Shown piece after piece: positions 19,482 through 35,655 of a stretch of 64,000 nt of DNA; the stretch's first letter is position 1; the number at the start of each line of letters is the position of its first letter. The notes under the pieces were generated by a model. That model made no database searches, was not told the DNA's origin, and worked only from the letters and a program-made list of their open reading frames with translations. A program made the translations under genes and the position numbers. Source of the DNA: Gammaproteobacteria bacterium (GTDB lineage Bacteria > Pseudomonadota > Gammaproteobacteria > Steroidobacterales > Steroidobacteraceae); the NCBI GenBank assembly GCA_005878835.1, contig VBMV01000049.1:1-64000 (forward strand). The letters run 5' to 3'.

Positions 19482-19929
19482 GCCGCTGCAACTCGACATG
19501 CACGCCATCCTGGAGCGCCTGCCGCATCGTTACCCGTTTCTGCTCATCGACCGGGTGCTCGAGTGCCGCCCGGGCGAGAGCATCCGCGCACTGAAGAACG
19601 TGACCTACAACGAGCCGTACTTCCCCGGCCACTTTCCCGGGCGCCCGGTCATGCCGGGCGTGATCATCATCGAGGCGATGGCGCAGGCGGCGGGTATTCT
19701 GTGCTTCATCACCGCCAACGTGATCCCCGACGCCAAGACGCGCTTTTTCTTCGTCGGCATCGACAAGGCGCGCTTTCGTCGCCCGGTAGTGCCCGGGGAC
19801 CAGCTGATCCTCACGGCGCAGCTGCAGCGCACCCTCAAGGGGATCTGGCGCTACGCGACCGAAGCCAGGGTCGGCGCGCACGAGGTGGCGCACGCCGAGA
19901 TGATGGTGGCACCGGAGGCCTCGAGGTGA
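19474..19929 (+). CDS. fabZ: (3R)-hydroxyacyl-ACP dehydratase FabZ
   Basis: Dehydrates 3-hydroxyacyl-ACP in fatty acid elongation and so competes with LpxA/LpxD for the same acyl-ACP. It is 151 residues, the same as E. coli. It shows LPHRYPFLLIDRV near the N terminus, the active-site His in YFPGHFPGRPVMPGV and the Glu-bearing helix IIIEAMAQAAG. Overlaps with lpxD (8 nt) and lpxA (4 nt) suggest translational coupling. Confidence 0.98.
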   Translation: MTEPLQLDMHAILERLPHRYPFLLIDRVLECRPGESIRALKNVTYNEPYFPGHFPGRPVMPGVIIIEAMAQAAGILCFITANVIPDAKTRFFFVGIDKARFRRPVVPGDQLILTAQLQRTLKGIWRYATEARVGAHEVAHAEMMVAPEASR

Positions 19930-20696
19930 TCGATGCGCGCGCGATCGTCTCGGCCGAGGCCGAGCTCGCGGCCAACGTCAGCATCGGGCCGTTCAGCATC
20001 GTCGGTGCGCGGGTGCGCATCGGCCCGCGTACGGTGGTCGGACCGCATGTGGTGATCAACGGGCCGACCACCATCGGCGCGGACAACCGCTTCTTCCAGT
20101 TCGCATCGATCGGCGATGCCCCACAGGACAAGAAATACCAGGGTGAGCCGACGCGCCTGCAGATCGGCGACCGCAATGTGTTTCGCGAAAGCTGCACCGT
20201 GAACCGCGGCACGACCCACGACAAGGGCGTGACGCTCGTCGGCAGCGATAACCTGTTCATGGCGTACGCGCACGTCGCGCACGACTGCGTGGTGGGCAAC
20301 AACACCGTGTTCGCCAACTGCGCAGCTCTCGGCGGTCACGTCGAGATCGGCGACTGGGTGATCCTCGGCGGGCTGACCGCCGTGCATCAGTTCACCAAGA
20401 TCGGTGCGCATGCGTTTCTCGCCGGCGGCGCCATCGTCACGCGTGACGTCCCGCCGTACGTGATGGTCGCGGGCAACCCCGCAGCTCCCCACGCGGTCAA
20501 CTCGGAGGGACTGAAGCGCCGCGGCTTCACCGAGGAGCAGATCCGCAACATCCGCGACGCCTACCGCATCGTGTACCGCTCGGATCTGAAGCTCGCCGAG
20601 GCGCTCGCGCGCCTCGCGCCGCAGGCCGACGGGCGCCCCGAGATCCGCGCGTTCGTCGACTTCATCCACGCCTCCACGCGCAGCCTGGCGCGATGA
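19926..20696 (+). CDS. lpxA: UDP-N-acetylglucosamine acyltransferase
   Basis: First step of lipid A synthesis. It has 256 residues (262 in E. coli) from GTG 19926, which overlaps the fabZ stop (GTGA). The left-handed beta-helix covers about residues 1-185, with the catalytic-His segment LFMAYAHVAHDCVVGN and the KYQGEPTRLQIGDRN substrate loop. A helical C-terminal domain (RRGFTEEQIRNIRDAYR) follows. The frame is open upstream inside fabZ, but the GTG start gives the family-standard N terminus. Confidence 0.97.
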   Translation: MIDARAIVSAEAELAANVSIGPFSIVGARVRIGPRTVVGPHVVINGPTTIGADNRFFQFASIGDAPQDKKYQGEPTRLQIGDRNVFRESCTVNRGTTHDKGVTLVGSDNLFMAYAHVAHDCVVGNNTVFANCAALGGHVEIGDWVILGGLTAVHQFTKIGAHAFLAGGAIVTRDVPPYVMVAGNPAAPHAVNSEGLKRRGFTEEQIRNIRDAYRIVYRSDLKLAEALARLAPQADGRPEIRAFVDFIHASTRSLAR

Positions 20697-21898
20697 GCGC
20701 GCCGGGCGCGCGCGCCGCCACCGCGCAGCCGCTGCGCATCGGCGTCGTCGCGGGCGAGCATTCCGGGGATCAGCTGGGTGCGGCGCTGATCACGGCGCTG
20801 CGCGAGCGCGTGCCCGACCTGAGCTGCTTCGGGGTCGCGGGACCGAAGATGATCGCCGCGGGCTGCGAGGCCTGGTGGGGGGCGGAGCAGCTCGCGGTCA
20901 TGGGACTCACCGAGGTGCTGCGGCACCTGCCGCGCCTGCTGCGCCTGCGCACAGCGCTCCTCAGGCGCTTGCGCGCCGCCCGCCCGCATATCTTCATCGG
21001 CATCGACGCGCCGGAGTTCAATCTGCGGCTGGCGCGCGCGCTGCGGGGCGCGGGCCTGCACACCGTGCAGTACGTCAGTCCGCAGGTGTGGGCGTGGCGG
21101 CAGGGGCGGGTGCGCACCATCGGCGCCGCCTGCGACCTGGTGCTGTGTCTGCTGCCGTTCGAGGCGAAGTTCTACGCGCAGCACGGGGTGCCGGCGGTGT
21201 TCGTGGGGCATCCGCTGGCGGATCAGATCCCGCTCGCCGTCGATCGCGAGGCCGCGCGCCGCGCGCTCGACATTCGCGGTGAGGGCCCGCTGGTGGCGCT
21301 GCTGCCGGGCAGCCGCCTCAACGAGGTCACGCGGCTCGCGGCGCCGTTCGCCGCCGCCGCCGCCCACATCGCCGCGCGGCGGCCCGGGTATCGCTTCATC
21401 GCGCCCATGGCGTCCCCCGCGGTGCGTGAGGTCTTTGCGAGGGAAGTCGCGCAACTACCCGATGCGCCTGTGATTCGTTTGCTCGACGGCCAGGCACAGC
21501 CGGCGCTCGCAGCCTGCGATGCGGCCATCGTCGCCTCCGGAACCGCGAGCCTGGAGAGCCTGCTCAGCGCCCGGCCCATGGTGGTCGCGTATCGCGTCAG
21601 CCCCCTCACCGCCTTCCTGCTGCGGACCATGGGGCTGGTGAAGGTGCGATACTTTTCGCAACCGAACCTGCTCGCCGGCCGGCGCCTGGTGCCGGAGTTC
21701 TTTCAGGAGCAGGTGAGCGGCGCGGCGCTCGGGCAGGCGCTGCTGCAGGAGCTCGAGGATTGCGGGCACGTGCGTGAGCTGCTGGAAGAATTCGCCGCGG
21801 TGCATCGCAGCCTGCGCCGCGGCGGCGCCGCGCGGGCGGCGGAGGCGATTCTGGCGTGCGCCGGGCGCGGCGCGGGTGGGGATCGTGTCGCGCGCTGA
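20693..21898 (+). CDS. lpxB: Lipid-A-disaccharide synthase
   Basis: Glycosyltransferase family 19 enzyme joining UDP-diacylglucosamine and lipid X. It has 401 residues (382 in E. coli). Recognisable segments are [55 protein letters not shown] and the donor-binding [13 protein letters not shown]. It overlaps the lpxA stop by 4 nt (ATGA). The completed set lpxD-fabZ-lpxA-lpxB is one transcription unit. Confidence 0.97.
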   Translation: MSAPGARAATAQPLRIGVVAGEHSGDQLGAALITALRERVPDLSCFGVAGPKMIAAGCEAWWGAEQLAVMGLTEVLRHLPRLLRLRTALLRRLRAARPHIFIGIDAPEFNLRLARALRGAGLHTVQYVSPQVWAWRQGRVRTIGAACDLVLCLLPFEAKFYAQHGVPAVFVGHPLADQIPLAVDREAARRALDIRGEGPLVALLPGSRLNEVTRLAAPFAAAAAHIAARRPGYRFIAPMASPAVREVFAREVAQLPDAPVIRLLDGQAQPALAACDAAIVASGTASLESLLSARPMVVAYRVSPLTAFLLRTMGLVKVRYFSQPNLLAGRRLVPEFFQEQVSGAALGQALLQELEDCGHVRELLEEFAAVHRSLRRGGAARAAEAILACAGRGAGGDRVAR

Positions 21899-21902
21899 GG
21901 GC

Positions 21903-22499
21903 ATGGCGGCGCGGCAATGCCCTGACCTCGCGCGCGTGGCCGGGGTCGACGAGGCCGGCCGCGGGCCGCTCGCCGGACCGGTGGTGGCGGCGGCGGTGAT
22001 CCTGGACCCGCGGCGGCGCATCCGCGGACTCGCGGACTCCAAGGTCCTCTCGGCGCAGCAACGCGCGCGGCTCGCACCCATCATCCGTGCCCGCGCCCTG
22101 GCGTGGGCGATCGGCTGGGCCGATCGCGACGAGATCGATTGCCTGAACATACTGGAGGCGACGCTGCTCGCCATGCGGCGCGCGCTGCTCGCGCTGCCGG
22201 TGTGTCCAACCCACGTGCGGGTCGACGGCAACCGCTGTCCGTGCCTCGCCGACCTGCCGCTCGCGTGCACGCTCGAGGCCATCGTGGCGGGGGATGCGCG
22301 GGTGGCGGCCATCAGCGCGGCCTCGATCCTGGCGAAGGTGTACCGCGACGCCATGATGGAAGCGCTCGATGCCTGCTATCCGGGCTTCGAGCTCGCAGCG
22401 CACAAAGGCTACGGCACCCCCGCGCACCTCACCGCCCTGCAGCGGCGCAAGCCCTCGCGCCTGCACCGCCGCTCGTTCAGCCCGCTGCGCCAGGACTAA
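21903..22499 (+). CDS. rnhB: Ribonuclease HII
   Basis: Removes RNA from RNA/DNA hybrids and single ribonucleotides from DNA. From ATG 21903 it has 198 residues, equal to E. coli RNase HII. The active-site motif [11 protein letters not shown] is near the N terminus, [11 protein letters not shown] follows, and [13 protein letters not shown] carries further conserved residues. The start is uncertain: GTG 21885, inside lpxB, has a better spaced purine tract and would add six residues. The placement between lpxB and dnaE is standard. Confidence 0.94.
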   Translation: MAARQCPDLARVAGVDEAGRGPLAGPVVAAAVILDPRRRIRGLADSKVLSAQQRARLAPIIRARALAWAIGWADRDEIDCLNILEATLLAMRRALLALPVCPTHVRVDGNRCPCLADLPLACTLEAIVAGDARVAAISAASILAKVYRDAMMEALDACYPGFELAAHKGYGTPAHLTALQRRKPSRLHRRSFSPLRQD

Positions 22500-22502
22500 C
22501 CG

Positions 22503-25500
22503 ATGCCACACGGTTTCGTTCATCTGCGGCTGCACACCGAGTACTCCCTCAGCGACAGCGTGGTGCGGGTGCCGGAGCTCATCGCGGCGGTGGCCGCCGC
22601 GGGCATGCCGGCCGTGGCGGTGACCGACCAGGGCAATCTCTTCGCGATGGTGAAGTTCTACCGCGAGGCGCTCAAGGCGGGCGTCAAGCCCCTCGTCGGG
22701 GTGGACCTGCTGGTCGCGGAGGAGGGCGAGCGGCAGCCGCCGACGCGCCTCACGCTGCTGTGCCAGTCGCCGGCGGGCTACCGCAACCTGGCGCGCCTCG
22801 TCAGCCGCGCGTACCTCGAGGGACAGGAGCGCGGCACGCCGCGCATCGAGCGCGCTTGGCTGTCCAGCGGGGAGCTCGAGGGCCTGATCGGCCTGTCCTG
22901 CGCCGCCGAGGGCGACGTCGGCCGCGCGCTGATTCATGGCCGCGAGCGCGACGCCGAGCGCTCGCTCGCCGCGTGGCTCACGTTGTTTCCCGGGCGCTTC
23001 TACCTCGAGCTGCAGCGCCTCGGCCGGCCCTTCGAGGAAACCTACATCGCCGGCGCGCTCGCGCTCGCCGCCCGCAGCGGCGCGCCGGTGGTGGCGAGCA
23101 ACGACGTGCGCTTCCTCAGACCCGAGCAGTTCGAATCGCACGAGGCGCGCGTGTGCATTCACGACGGCACGCTGCTGGCCGATGCCGGCCGTGTGCGCCG
23201 CTACTCGCGCCAGCAGTACCTGCGCACGCCGCAGGAGATGGCGGCGCTGTTCGCCGACGTGCCCGAGGCGCTGGCCAACTCCGTGGAGATCGCACGCCGT
23301 TGCAGCTTGACGCTGACACTCGGGGAAGTGCGCCTGCCGCAATATCCGCTGCCGGCGGGCGTGAGCACCGAGCAATTCCTGCGCGAGCAAGCCGCGCGCG
23401 GACTGGGCGCCCGCTTCAGCGCGGGCGGCGGTGCGCCGCCGGCTCACCGCGAGCGCCTGGAGCGCGAGCTGCAGGTCATCTGCCAGATGGGCTTCGCGGG
23501 CTATTTTCTCATCGTCGCGGATTTCATCGGCTGGGCGCGCGCGCACGGCGTGCCGGTGGGTCCGGGCCGCGGCTCGGGGGCGGGCTCGCTGGTGGCCTAC
23601 AGCTTAGGCATCACCGACCTCGATCCGCTCAAGTACGACCTGCTGTTCGAGCGCTTCCTGAATCCCGAGCGCGTCTCGATGCCCGATTTCGACATCGACT
23701 TCTGCATGGACGGCCGCGACCGGGTCATCGAGTACGTCGCCGGCAAGTACGGGCGCGAGCGCGTGTCGCAGATCATCACCTACGGCACCATGGCCGCGAA
23801 GGCCGTGGTGCGCGACGTGGGTCGCGTGCTCGGCATGGCCTACGGCTACGTCGACCGCATCGCCAAGCTCATTCCCTTCGAGCTCGGCATCACGCTCGAT
23901 GGCGCGCTGGAGAAGGAGCCGGAGCTCAAGCGCCTGTACCAGAGCGAGGACGAGGTGCGCAACCTCATCGACCTGGCGCGCTCGCTGGAGGGTCTGACCC
24001 GCAATGCCGGCATGCACGCCGGCGGCGTGGTGATCGCCCCTTCCGTGCTCACCGACTTCGCGCCGCTGTACCGCGATGCCTCCGGCGGCAACGTCGTCAC
24101 CCAGTTCGACAAGGACGACGTCGAGGCCGCGGGGCTGGTGAAGTTCGATTTCCTCGGGCTGCGCACGCTCACCATCATCGAGCGCGCCGCGGCGCTCATC
24201 AACTGCGCGCGGCCGCCGCAGTCACCGCCCCTCACGGTGAGCGCGCTGCCCATGGATGACGCGCCCACCTACGCGTTGCTCAAGTCCTGCCGCACCACCG
24301 CCGTCTTCCAGCTCGAGTCGCGTGGCATGAAGGATCTCATCCGCCGGCTGCAACCGGATTGCTTCGAGGACATCGTGGCGCTGGTGGCGCTGTTCCGGCC
24401 CGGCCCGCTGCAGTCCGGCATGGTGGATGATTTCATCAACCGTAAGCACGGCAGGAGCGATGGCCCGATCGATTACCTGCATCCGAGCCTCGAGCCGATC
24501 CTCAAGCCCACCTACGGGGTGATCCTCTACCAGGAGCAGGTGATGCAGATCGCGCAGGTGCTGGCGGGCTATACGCTCGGCGGCGCCGACCTGCTGCGGC
24601 GCGCGATGGGCAAGAAGAGCCCCGCAGAGATGGCGCAGCAGCGCTCCGTGTTCGTCAGCGGCGCGGTGGCGCGCGGGGTGCGTGAGCAGGTCGCGACGCA
24701 CATTTTCGACCTGATGGAGAAGTTCGCCGGCTATGGTTTCAACAAGTCGCATTCGGCCGCCTACGCGCTGCTCGCCTACCAGACCGCGTACCTGAAGGCG
24801 CACTATCCGGCGGCCTTCATGGCGGCGGTGCTGTCGGCCGAGATGGGTAACACCGACAAGGTCGTGACCCTCATCAAGGAATGCACGGATCTGGGGCTCG
24901 CGGTGCTGCCGCCGGATGTCAACGCCTCGGGCTACGAGTTCGCCGCCTGCGGCGAGCGCAGCATCCGTTATGGGCTGGGCGCGGTGCGCGGCGTGGGTCA
25001 GGGAGCGGCCGAGGCGCTGATCGCGGAGCGCAGCGCGCGCGGGGTGTACTCGGGTCTCGAGGACCTTTGCCGGCGGCTCGACCTGCAGAAGGTCAACCGG
25101 CGCGTGCTGGAGGCGCTGTTGCGCGCCGGCAGCCTCGACGGCCTGGGCGCCAACCGCGCGACGCTCATGGACCGCTTGAGTGCCGCCATGCACCTCGGCG
25201 ATCAGAACAGCCGCGCCCACGCGGCGGGGCAGAACGATCTGTTCGGGCTCGCGAGCGAGGAGCGCGCGAGCGCGGCGCAGCTGCCCGGCCCGCTGTTGCC
25301 GGAGTGGAGCGAGGCGGTGCGCCTGGCGGGGGAGCGCGAGACACTCGGCCTGTATCTCACCGGCCACCCGCTCGCGCGCTGCGAGTCGAGTCTGGCGCGT
25401 TTCGTGTCCCACCGCATCGGCGACCTGGTGAGTGACCGGCCGGTCGCCGGGCTCGAGAGCGGGCGCTTCGGCGCGGGCCGGCCGGTCACCGTGGCCGGAC

Positions 25501-26015
25501 TCATCGATGAGGTGAAGAAACGCGGTCCGCGCGTGATCCTGACACTCGATGACCGCACCGGGCGCATCGAGGCCATGCTGTTCGAGGAGACCTGGCAGAA
25601 GCACCGCGACCTGATCGCCAAGGACGCGCTGGTGTTGGTCGAGGGGCTGTTGCGTTTCGACGAGTTCAGCGACGCCTGGCGGCTGTCCGCGCGGCGCATC
25701 AGCGAGCTCGACGAGGTGCTCTCGCGGTGCGCGCAGCGCCTGGTGATCCGCTGCACGCACGCCGACGCTGCCGCGCTGTGCGAGCGGCTGGCCACGATGC
25801 TCACGCCCTGGCGTGGGGGGCCGTGCCCGATCACCATCGAATACACCGGCCGTGAGGCTTGCGGCGCGCTCACGCTCGGCGGCGAGTGGTCGGTGCGCGC
25901 CAGCCGCGAGCTGCTCGAGCAGCTCGAAGGCGTGCTCGGGCGCGGCGCGCTGCAGGTGATCTACGGGCCGCCCGCGGCGAGCCCGGGCCCGTCATTCTCC
26001 GCCGACGCCCGCTGA
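22503..26015 (+). CDS. dnaE: DNA polymerase III alpha subunit
   Basis: Replicative polymerase catalytic subunit, 1170 residues (1160 in E. coli). The N-terminal PHP domain starts [13 protein letters not shown]. The polymerase core carries the catalytic Asp pair in [14 protein letters not shown] and the third Asp region at [12 protein letters not shown]. Helix-hairpin-helix and OB-fold segments follow ([33 protein letters not shown]). The PHP domain lacks several of the metal-binding His residues of proofreading PHPs, as in other gammaproteobacteria where DnaQ proofreads. Confidence 0.98.
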   Translation: MPHGFVHLRLHTEYSLSDSVVRVPELIAAVAAAGMPAVAVTDQGNLFAMVKFYREALKAGVKPLVGVDLLVAEEGERQPPTRLTLLCQSPAGYRNLARLVSRAYLEGQERGTPRIERAWLSSGELEGLIGLSCAAEGDVGRALIHGRERDAERSLAAWLTLFPGRFYLELQRLGRPFEETYIAGALALAARSGAPVVASNDVRFLRPEQFESHEARVCIHDGTLLADAGRVRRYSRQQYLRTPQEMAALFADVPEALANSVEIARRCSLTLTLGEVRLPQYPLPAGVSTEQFLREQAARGLGARFSAGGGAPPAHRERLERELQVICQMGFAGYFLIVADFIGWARAHGVPVGPGRGSGAGSLVAYSLGITDLDPLKYDLLFERFLNPERVSMPDFDIDFCMDGRDRVIEYVAGKYGRERVSQIITYGTMAAKAVVRDVGRVLGMAYGYVDRIAKLIPFELGITLDGALEKEPELKRLYQSEDEVRNLIDLARSLEGLTRNAGMHAGGVVIAPSVLTDFAPLYRDASGGNVVTQFDKDDVEAAGLVKFDFLGLRTLTIIERAAALINCARPPQSPPLTVSALPMDDAPTYALLKSCRTTAVFQLESRGMKDLIRRLQPDCFEDIVALVALFRPGPLQSGMVDDFINRKHGRSDGPIDYLHPSLEPILKPTYGVILYQEQVMQIAQVLAGYTLGGADLLRRAMGKKSPAEMAQQRSVFVSGAVARGVREQVATHIFDLMEKFAGYGFNKSHSAAYALLAYQTAYLKAHYPAAFMAAVLSAEMGNTDKVVTLIKECTDLGLAVLPPDVNASGYEFAACGERSIRYGLGAVRGVGQGAAEALIAERSARGVYSGLEDLCRRLDLQKVNRRVLEALLRAGSLDGLGANRATLMDRLSAAMHLGDQNSRAHAAGQNDLFGLASEERASAAQLPGPLLPEWSEAVRLAGERETLGLYLTGHPLARCESSLARFVSHRIGDLVSDRPVAGLESGRFGAGRPVTVAGLIDEVKKRGPRVILTLDDRTGRIEAMLFEETWQKHRDLIAKDALVLVEGLLRFDEFSDAWRLSARRISELDEVLSRCAQRLVIRCTHADAAALCERLATMLTPWRGGPCPITIEYTGREACGALTLGGEWSVRASRELLEQLEGVLGRGALQVIYGPPAASPGPSFSADAR

Positions 26016-26034
26016 GTTAGGATACCCTGCAGGC

Positions 26035-27000
26035 ATGGCCGTCTCGTTCCTCGATTTCGAACAACCGATCGCCGAGCTCGAAGCGAAGATCGAGGAGCTC
26101 AGGCACGTGACTGCGGACGGCGAAGTCAACATCCAGGACGAGATCGGCCGGCTGCAGGCCAAGAGCCGGCAGCTCACGATGAGCATCTTCGCCAGTCTCA
26201 CGCCCTGGCAGATCACCCAGCTCGCGCGCCACCCGCACCGGCCCTACACGCTCGATTACCTCAACGCCATCTGCCGCGAGTTCAACGAGCTGCACGGTGA
26301 CCGCATGTACGCGGACGACGGCGCCATCGTCGGCGGGCTGGCGCGCATCGACGAGCGCGCGCTCATGATCATTGGCCATCAGAAGGGTCGTGACACCAAG
26401 GAGCGCGTGCGCCGCAACTACGGCATGCCCAAGCCCGAAGGCTATCGCAAGGCGCTGCGGCTGATGCGGCTCGCCGAACGCTTCTCTCTGCCGCTGGTGA
26501 CGCTGATCGATACCCAGGGCGCATACCCCGGCGTCGGCGCCGAAGAGCGCGGCCAGAGCGAGGCCATTGCCCGCAACCTGTTCGAGATGTCGGTGCTGCG
26601 GATTCCGATCGTGACCGTGGTGACGGGCGAGGGCGGATCGGGCGGCGCGCTCGGCATCGGCGTGTGCGACCGTCTGCTGATGCTCCAGTACAGCACCTAC
26701 TCGGTCATCTCCCCGGAAGGGTGCGCCTCCATCCTGTGGAAGAGCCAGGACAAGAAGGAAGTGGCCGCCGAATCGCTCAATCTCACCGCCGACCGCCTGC
26801 ACAAGCTCGGGCTGGTGGATGAGGTCATCGAGGAGCCTCTCGGGGGCGCGCATCGCGATCCGGCCGCCACCGCCGCGAGCCTCAAGGCGGCGCTGATCCG
26901 TTATCTGGACGAGCTCGACGCCGTGCCGCGGGACCAGCTGCGCGCCGCCCGCGCGGAAAAGATCGCCGGCTTCGGCGTGTTTGCCGAAACCGCGGCGTAA
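26035..27000 (+). CDS. accA: Acetyl-CoA carboxylase carboxyltransferase alpha subunit
   Basis: Transfers the carboxyl group from carboxybiotin to acetyl-CoA with AccD, giving malonyl-CoA. It is 321 residues (319 in E. coli). The N terminus [43 protein letters not shown], the oxyanion-forming [15 protein letters not shown] and [13 protein letters not shown] are family signatures. It lies 19 nt after dnaE, as in E. coli. Confidence 0.98.
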   Translation: MAVSFLDFEQPIAELEAKIEELRHVTADGEVNIQDEIGRLQAKSRQLTMSIFASLTPWQITQLARHPHRPYTLDYLNAICREFNELHGDRMYADDGAIVGGLARIDERALMIIGHQKGRDTKERVRRNYGMPKPEGYRKALRLMRLAERFSLPLVTLIDTQGAYPGVGAEERGQSEAIARNLFEMSVLRIPIVTVVTGEGGSGGALGIGVCDRLLMLQYSTYSVISPEGCASILWKSQDKKEVAAESLNLTADRLHKLGLVDEVIEEPLGGAHRDPAATAASLKAALIRYLDELDAVPRDQLRAARAEKIAGFGVFAETAA

Positions 27001-27004
27001 GGCC

Positions 27005-30158
<3,154 letters not shown>

Positions 30159-30193
30159 GCGCGGCGCGGCGCGGCCCGCACAACGCGTGAGCC

Positions 30194-32333
<2,140 letters not shown>

Positions 32334-32354
32334 GGGCGCCTGCCGCTCCCCCCT

Positions 32355-32377
32355 CGCTGCCGCTCTGCGGCGCAGCG
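32355..32377 (+). terminator. Hairpin downstream of eno
   Basis: CGCTGC (32355-32360) pairs with GCAGCG (32372-32377), and an inner CGC/GCG closes a TCT loop. It lies 22 nt after the eno stop in the 137-nt gap before ftsB. No T run follows, so it may be a Rho-assisted end or only a 3' stabilising structure. I see no convincing promoter in the rest of this gap. Confidence 0.3.
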
Positions 32378-32470
32378 GGCCATCACTTCCAGCCAGGCAC
32401 GCACGGCGCGGCATGGGTTTGGGCGTGATCGCTTCGCGCGCGGCGCCCCGTCTGCTAGGCTGTCGAGCCC

Positions 32471-32791
32471 ATGAAGTGGCTCGCCGCTGCGCTGACTGTC
32501 GCCCTCATCCTGCTGCAATACCGGGTGTGGTTCTCCGCGGACGGAGTTCGCGAAGTCGAGCGCCTGCAGCGCGCGGTGGCGACGCAGCGGGCGGACAATG
32601 AGCAGCTCGCCGAACGCAACCGGCAACTCGCCGCCGAGGTGCGTGACCTCAAGACCGGCATGGACGCGCTCGAAGAGCGCGCCCGCAGCGATCTGGGCAT
32701 GATCGCCCGCAACGAGACGTTCTACCAGGTGGTTCCCGCGCGAGCGGCCGACAGCAGCCACCCTCCGACCCGCACGGCAGCGGCTCGCTGA
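32471..32791 (+). CDS. ftsB: Cell division protein FtsB
   Basis: Small bitopic division protein that forms a complex with FtsL and FtsQ. It is 106 residues (103 in E. coli). A single N-terminal membrane helix (about 2-18, WLAAALTVALILLQYRVW) is followed by a heptad-rich coiled coil (28-75, ending in EERARSDLGMI) and the conserved tail ARNETFYQVV. The eno-ftsB-ispD order is common in gammaproteobacteria. Confidence 0.95.
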   Translation: MKWLAAALTVALILLQYRVWFSADGVREVERLQRAVATQRADNEQLAERNRQLAAEVRDLKTGMDALEERARSDLGMIARNETFYQVVPARAADSSHPPTRTAAAR

Positions 32792-32814
32792 AGTCGCGGG
32801 ATCCTAGCGCGCCG

Positions 32815-33555
32815 ATGCGTTACTGGCTCGTCATGCCGGCCGCGGGCTCAGGCCGCCGCTTCGGCGCGGACGGACCGAAGCAATACGCGCCGCTCGCAGG
32901 ACGCACCGTGATCGAATGGGCGCTCGCGCCCTTTCTCGCCGATGCGCGCTGCGCGCATGTTGTCGTGGCGCTGGCACGCGGGGATGGCGCCTGGGAGCAG
33001 GTGGCCGCGCGCCTGCACGCCCGGGGGAGCAGCCTCACCTCGGTCGGCGGGGGTGCGCAGCGCAGCCAGTCGGTGCGCCGCGCGCTCGCGGAGCTCGAGG
33101 GGCGCGCCGGGCCCGATGACTGGGTGCTGGTGCACGATGCCGCGCGGCCGTGTCTTGCGGCAGCCGATCTCGAGCGGCTGCTCGCGGCGCTCGCCGCGCA
33201 TCCCGTCGGCGGAGTGCTCGCGGCCCCCGTGGCCGACACTCTCAAGCGCGAGGAGCGCAGCACGGCCGAGGCCGCAACCGTGCACACGGCGCAGACGGTG
33301 GACCGCTCGGGTCTGTGGCGAGCGCTGACGCCGCAGATGTTCCGCTACCGCCAGCTGTGCACGGCGCTCGATCAGGCGCACGCGGCGGGGCGTTTCCCGA
33401 GCGATGAGGCACAGGCGCTCGAGTGGCTGGGCGAGCACCCGGCGCTCATCGAAGGGGCAGCGACGAATCTCAAGATCACCAGCGGCGCGGATCTGGTGCT
33501 GGCCGCGGCGGTGCTGGCGGCGCGCCGCAGCCAGGCGGTCGGGGGCAGCTCATGA
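32815..33555 (+). CDS. ispD: 2-C-methyl-D-erythritol 4-phosphate cytidylyltransferase
   Basis: Third step of the MEP pathway. It is 246 residues (236 in E. coli). It shows the CTP-binding N terminus [27 protein letters not shown], and [10 protein letters not shown]-like segments. The stop overlaps the ispF start by 4 nt (ATGA). Confidence 0.97.
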   Translation: MRYWLVMPAAGSGRRFGADGPKQYAPLAGRTVIEWALAPFLADARCAHVVVALARGDGAWEQVAARLHARGSSLTSVGGGAQRSQSVRRALAELEGRAGPDDWVLVHDAARPCLAAADLERLLAALAAHPVGGVLAAPVADTLKREERSTAEAATVHTAQTVDRSGLWRALTPQMFRYRQLCTALDQAHAAGRFPSDEAQALEWLGEHPALIEGAATNLKITSGADLVLAAAVLAARRSQAVGGSS

Positions 33556-34025
33556 GGATCGGTTTCGGAGTCGACGTGCATGCCTTCGGTGCCGGTGAGT
33601 TCATCATGCTCGGCGGAGTGCGCATCCCGCACTCGCGCGGCGTGGTGGCGCACTCCGACGGGGACGTGATGCTGCACGCGCTGTGCGATGCGCTGCTGGG
33701 CGCCGCGGGCCTGGGGGACATCGGGCAGCATTTCAGCGATACCGATCCGCAGTGGCAAGGCGCCGACAGCCGCCGTTTCGTCGTGAGCGTGCTCGCTCTG
33801 TTGCACACCCGACGCCTCGCCGTGGCTAACGTGGACCTCACGGTGCTCGCGCAGGCGCCGAGGATCGCCGCCTATCGCGAGGCCATCCGGCGGCAGATCG
33901 CGCAGCTGCTGAAAGTCGATGAGCAGCGCGTCAACATCAAGGCGACCACCACCGAGGGCCTGGGCTTCCTCGGCCGCGCGGAGGGCATTGCCGCACAGGC
34001 GGTGGTGCTGCTGAGCGAGGAGTAG
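33552..34025 (+). CDS. ispF: 2-C-methyl-D-erythritol 2,4-cyclodiphosphate synthase
   Basis: Fifth step of the MEP pathway. It has 157 residues (159 in E. coli) from ATG 33552. Zinc ligands lie in GFGVDVHAF and [19 protein letters not shown]. The C-terminal [18 protein letters not shown] motif is intact. Coupled to ispD by a 4-nt overlap. Confidence 0.98.
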   Translation: MRIGFGVDVHAFGAGEFIMLGGVRIPHSRGVVAHSDGDVMLHALCDALLGAAGLGDIGQHFSDTDPQWQGADSRRFVVSVLALLHTRRLAVANVDLTVLAQAPRIAAYREAIRRQIAQLLKVDEQRVNIKATTTEGLGFLGRAEGIAAQAVVLLSEE

Positions 34026-34027
34026 GC

Positions 34028-35125
34028 GTGCCGGCGGTAGGCCTCGGCGCGCGCGCGGCCGCGCTCGCTCCGCCGCGCGCGCACGGCGCGCCGTTGGCGT
34101 CGGCGGTGCTGCGCGCCACGCCTGCGGACTTCGTGGTCGAGGAGGATCTCGGCTTCGCGCCCGCCGGCTCCGGTCAGCACCTGCTGCTGCGGGTGCGCAA
34201 GCGCAACGCCAACACCCAGTGGGTGGCGCGCGAGCTGGCGCGGCTCGCGGGCTGTCGGCCGGGCGATGTGGGGTATGCCGGCCTGAAGGATCGGCGGGCG
34301 ATCGCCATCCAATGGTTCTCGGTGCCGCAGCCGCGCGCCGCCGTCAGCTGGTCCGAGGTGCGCAGCCCCGAGCTCGAGGTGCTGGAGGCTCATCACCACA
34401 CGCGCAAGCTCCCGCGCGGCGCGCTCGCCGGCAATCGCTTCGTGGTGCGCCTGCTCGCCATGGACGGTGACGGCGCGCGGCTCGCGGACCGCCTCGCCCT
34501 GCGCCTTGGGCAGCTCGCGCGCCGCGGGGTACCGAATTACTTCGGCCCGCAGCGCTTCGGTCGCGATGGCGCGAATCTCGCGCGCGCCGGCGAGGACCTG
34601 CGCCGTCTCGCGCCGCAGGAGCGGGGTTTCGTGCTCTCGGCCGCGCGCAGCGCCGTGTTCAATGCGGTGCTGGCGGCGCGCGTCACCGATGGCAGCTGGG
34701 AGCATCTCGAGGCCGGCGACCTCGCCAACCTCGACGGTCGCGGCAGCTTCTTCCCGGTGGACGGCGCCGATGACGCCCTCGGCGGCCGCTGCCAGCGGCT
34801 GGAGATTCACCCGACCGGGCCGTTGTGGGGAGCCGGACCGCCCGCAACGCTCGCGCGGGTGCTCGAGCTCGAGTTGCGCCTCGCCGCCGCTCTTGCGCAG
34901 CACAGTGCACTGTGCGTGGCCGCAGGCATGGCCCAGGAGCGACGCAGCCTGCGGCTCGCGGTGCGCGAGCTCAGCAGCGAGCCCGAAGCGCAGGCGGTGG
35001 TGCTCAGGTTTCGCCTGGTGCGCGGGGGCTTTGCGACCGCGGTGTTGCGCGAACTGATCGAGGCGCCGCCGGACGCAGGGCCGCCGCCGGACGCAGCTGA
35101 AGCTCACCCGGACAGCAGCACGTAG
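34028..35125 (+). CDS. truD: tRNA pseudouridine(13) synthase
   Basis: Modifies U13 of tRNA-Glu. It has 365 residues (349 in E. coli) from GTG 34028, 2 nt after ispF. The TruD signature with catalytic Asp is visible at GYAGLKDRRAIAIQWFSV. PNYFGPQRFGRDGANL and the C-terminal RFRLVRGGFATAVLRELIE follow. The last 22 nt overlap the 3' end of the convergent Smr-domain gene. Confidence 0.96.
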   Translation: MPAVGLGARAAALAPPRAHGAPLASAVLRATPADFVVEEDLGFAPAGSGQHLLLRVRKRNANTQWVARELARLAGCRPGDVGYAGLKDRRAIAIQWFSVPQPRAAVSWSEVRSPELEVLEAHHHTRKLPRGALAGNRFVVRLLAMDGDGARLADRLALRLGQLARRGVPNYFGPQRFGRDGANLARAGEDLRRLAPQERGFVLSAARSAVFNAVLAARVTDGSWEHLEAGDLANLDGRGSFFPVDGADDALGGRCQRLEIHPTGPLWGAGPPATLARVLELELRLAAALAQHSALCVAAGMAQERRSLRLAVRELSSEPEAQAVVLRFRLVRGGFATAVLRELIEAPPDAGPPPDAAEAHPDSST

Positions 35126-35655
35126 ACCGCGCCGGTTCCGCCGTCCACCTGCCGGGCGGAAACGTAGGCGAGCACCGCGCCGGTGCGACGCAGAACTGCA
35201 TTCACGGCAGCCTTGAGCACCGGCCCGCGGTGTCCGGAGCGCAAGCCCTTGCCGTGGATGATGCGCACGCAGCGCACCTCGTGCTCGAGCGCGTCGATGA
35301 GGAACTGCCGCAGGGCGTGCTTCGCCTCGGCGACCGTCAGGCCGTGCAGGTCGATCTCGCGCTGCACGCGATACTCGCCGCGGCGCAGCCGGCGCAGCAC
35401 CCCGGGCTGCACCTGCGGGCGATGAAAGATGAGCTCCTCACCGCCGGCCAGCGCCGGGTCGGCGCTGTCCCCGGCGAGGCTCTCCCGCAGCACGGCCTCG
35501 CGGTCGGCACGGGTGAAGCGCGCGCGCGGCCGGACCTTGGGCGGTCGTGGCTCCAGGGCACGGGACCCGAGCGGCCTGACACCGCGCACGGCCTCCCGGA
35601 ACAGACGCACCTCGTCGTTTTGCTCGTCCGGTTTGTCATCGCCTGGGGAAATCAC
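35104..35655 (-). CDS. Smr-domain endonuclease-like protein
   Basis: A 183-residue protein from GTG 35655, with a variable N-terminal half and a C-terminal Smr (MutS2-type) domain. Domain motifs are EIDLHGLTVAEAKHALRQFL, VRIIHGKGLRSG and the final GGTGAVYVLLSG. In E. coli the Smr-domain protein SmrB, the same length, cleaves mRNA at collided ribosomes. Domain architecture and length suggest SmrB, but the neighbourhood differs, so I leave the symbol blank. It is antiparallel to and overlaps truD by 22 nt, and is divergent from surE. The frame remains open upstream into surE, but the GTG gives the normal length. Confidence 0.85.
   Translation of the reverse strand: MISPGDDKPDEQNDEVRLFREAVRGVRPLGSRALEPRPPKVRPRARFTRADREAVLRESLAGDSADPALAGGEELIFHRPQVQPGVLRRLRRGEYRVQREIDLHGLTVAEAKHALRQFLIDALEHEVRCVRIIHGKGLRSGHRGPVLKAAVNAVLRRTGAVLAYVSARQVDGGTGAVYVLLSG

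Noticed and set aside
21606-23546. 646-codon open frame opposite lpxB, rnhB and dnaE
   Set aside because: Crosses three sense genes, with no domain features.
22103-24259. 718-codon plus-strand frame inside rnhB and dnaE
   Set aside because: Out-of-frame shadow of dnaE, rich in Arg, Gly and Ala, with no coherent fold.
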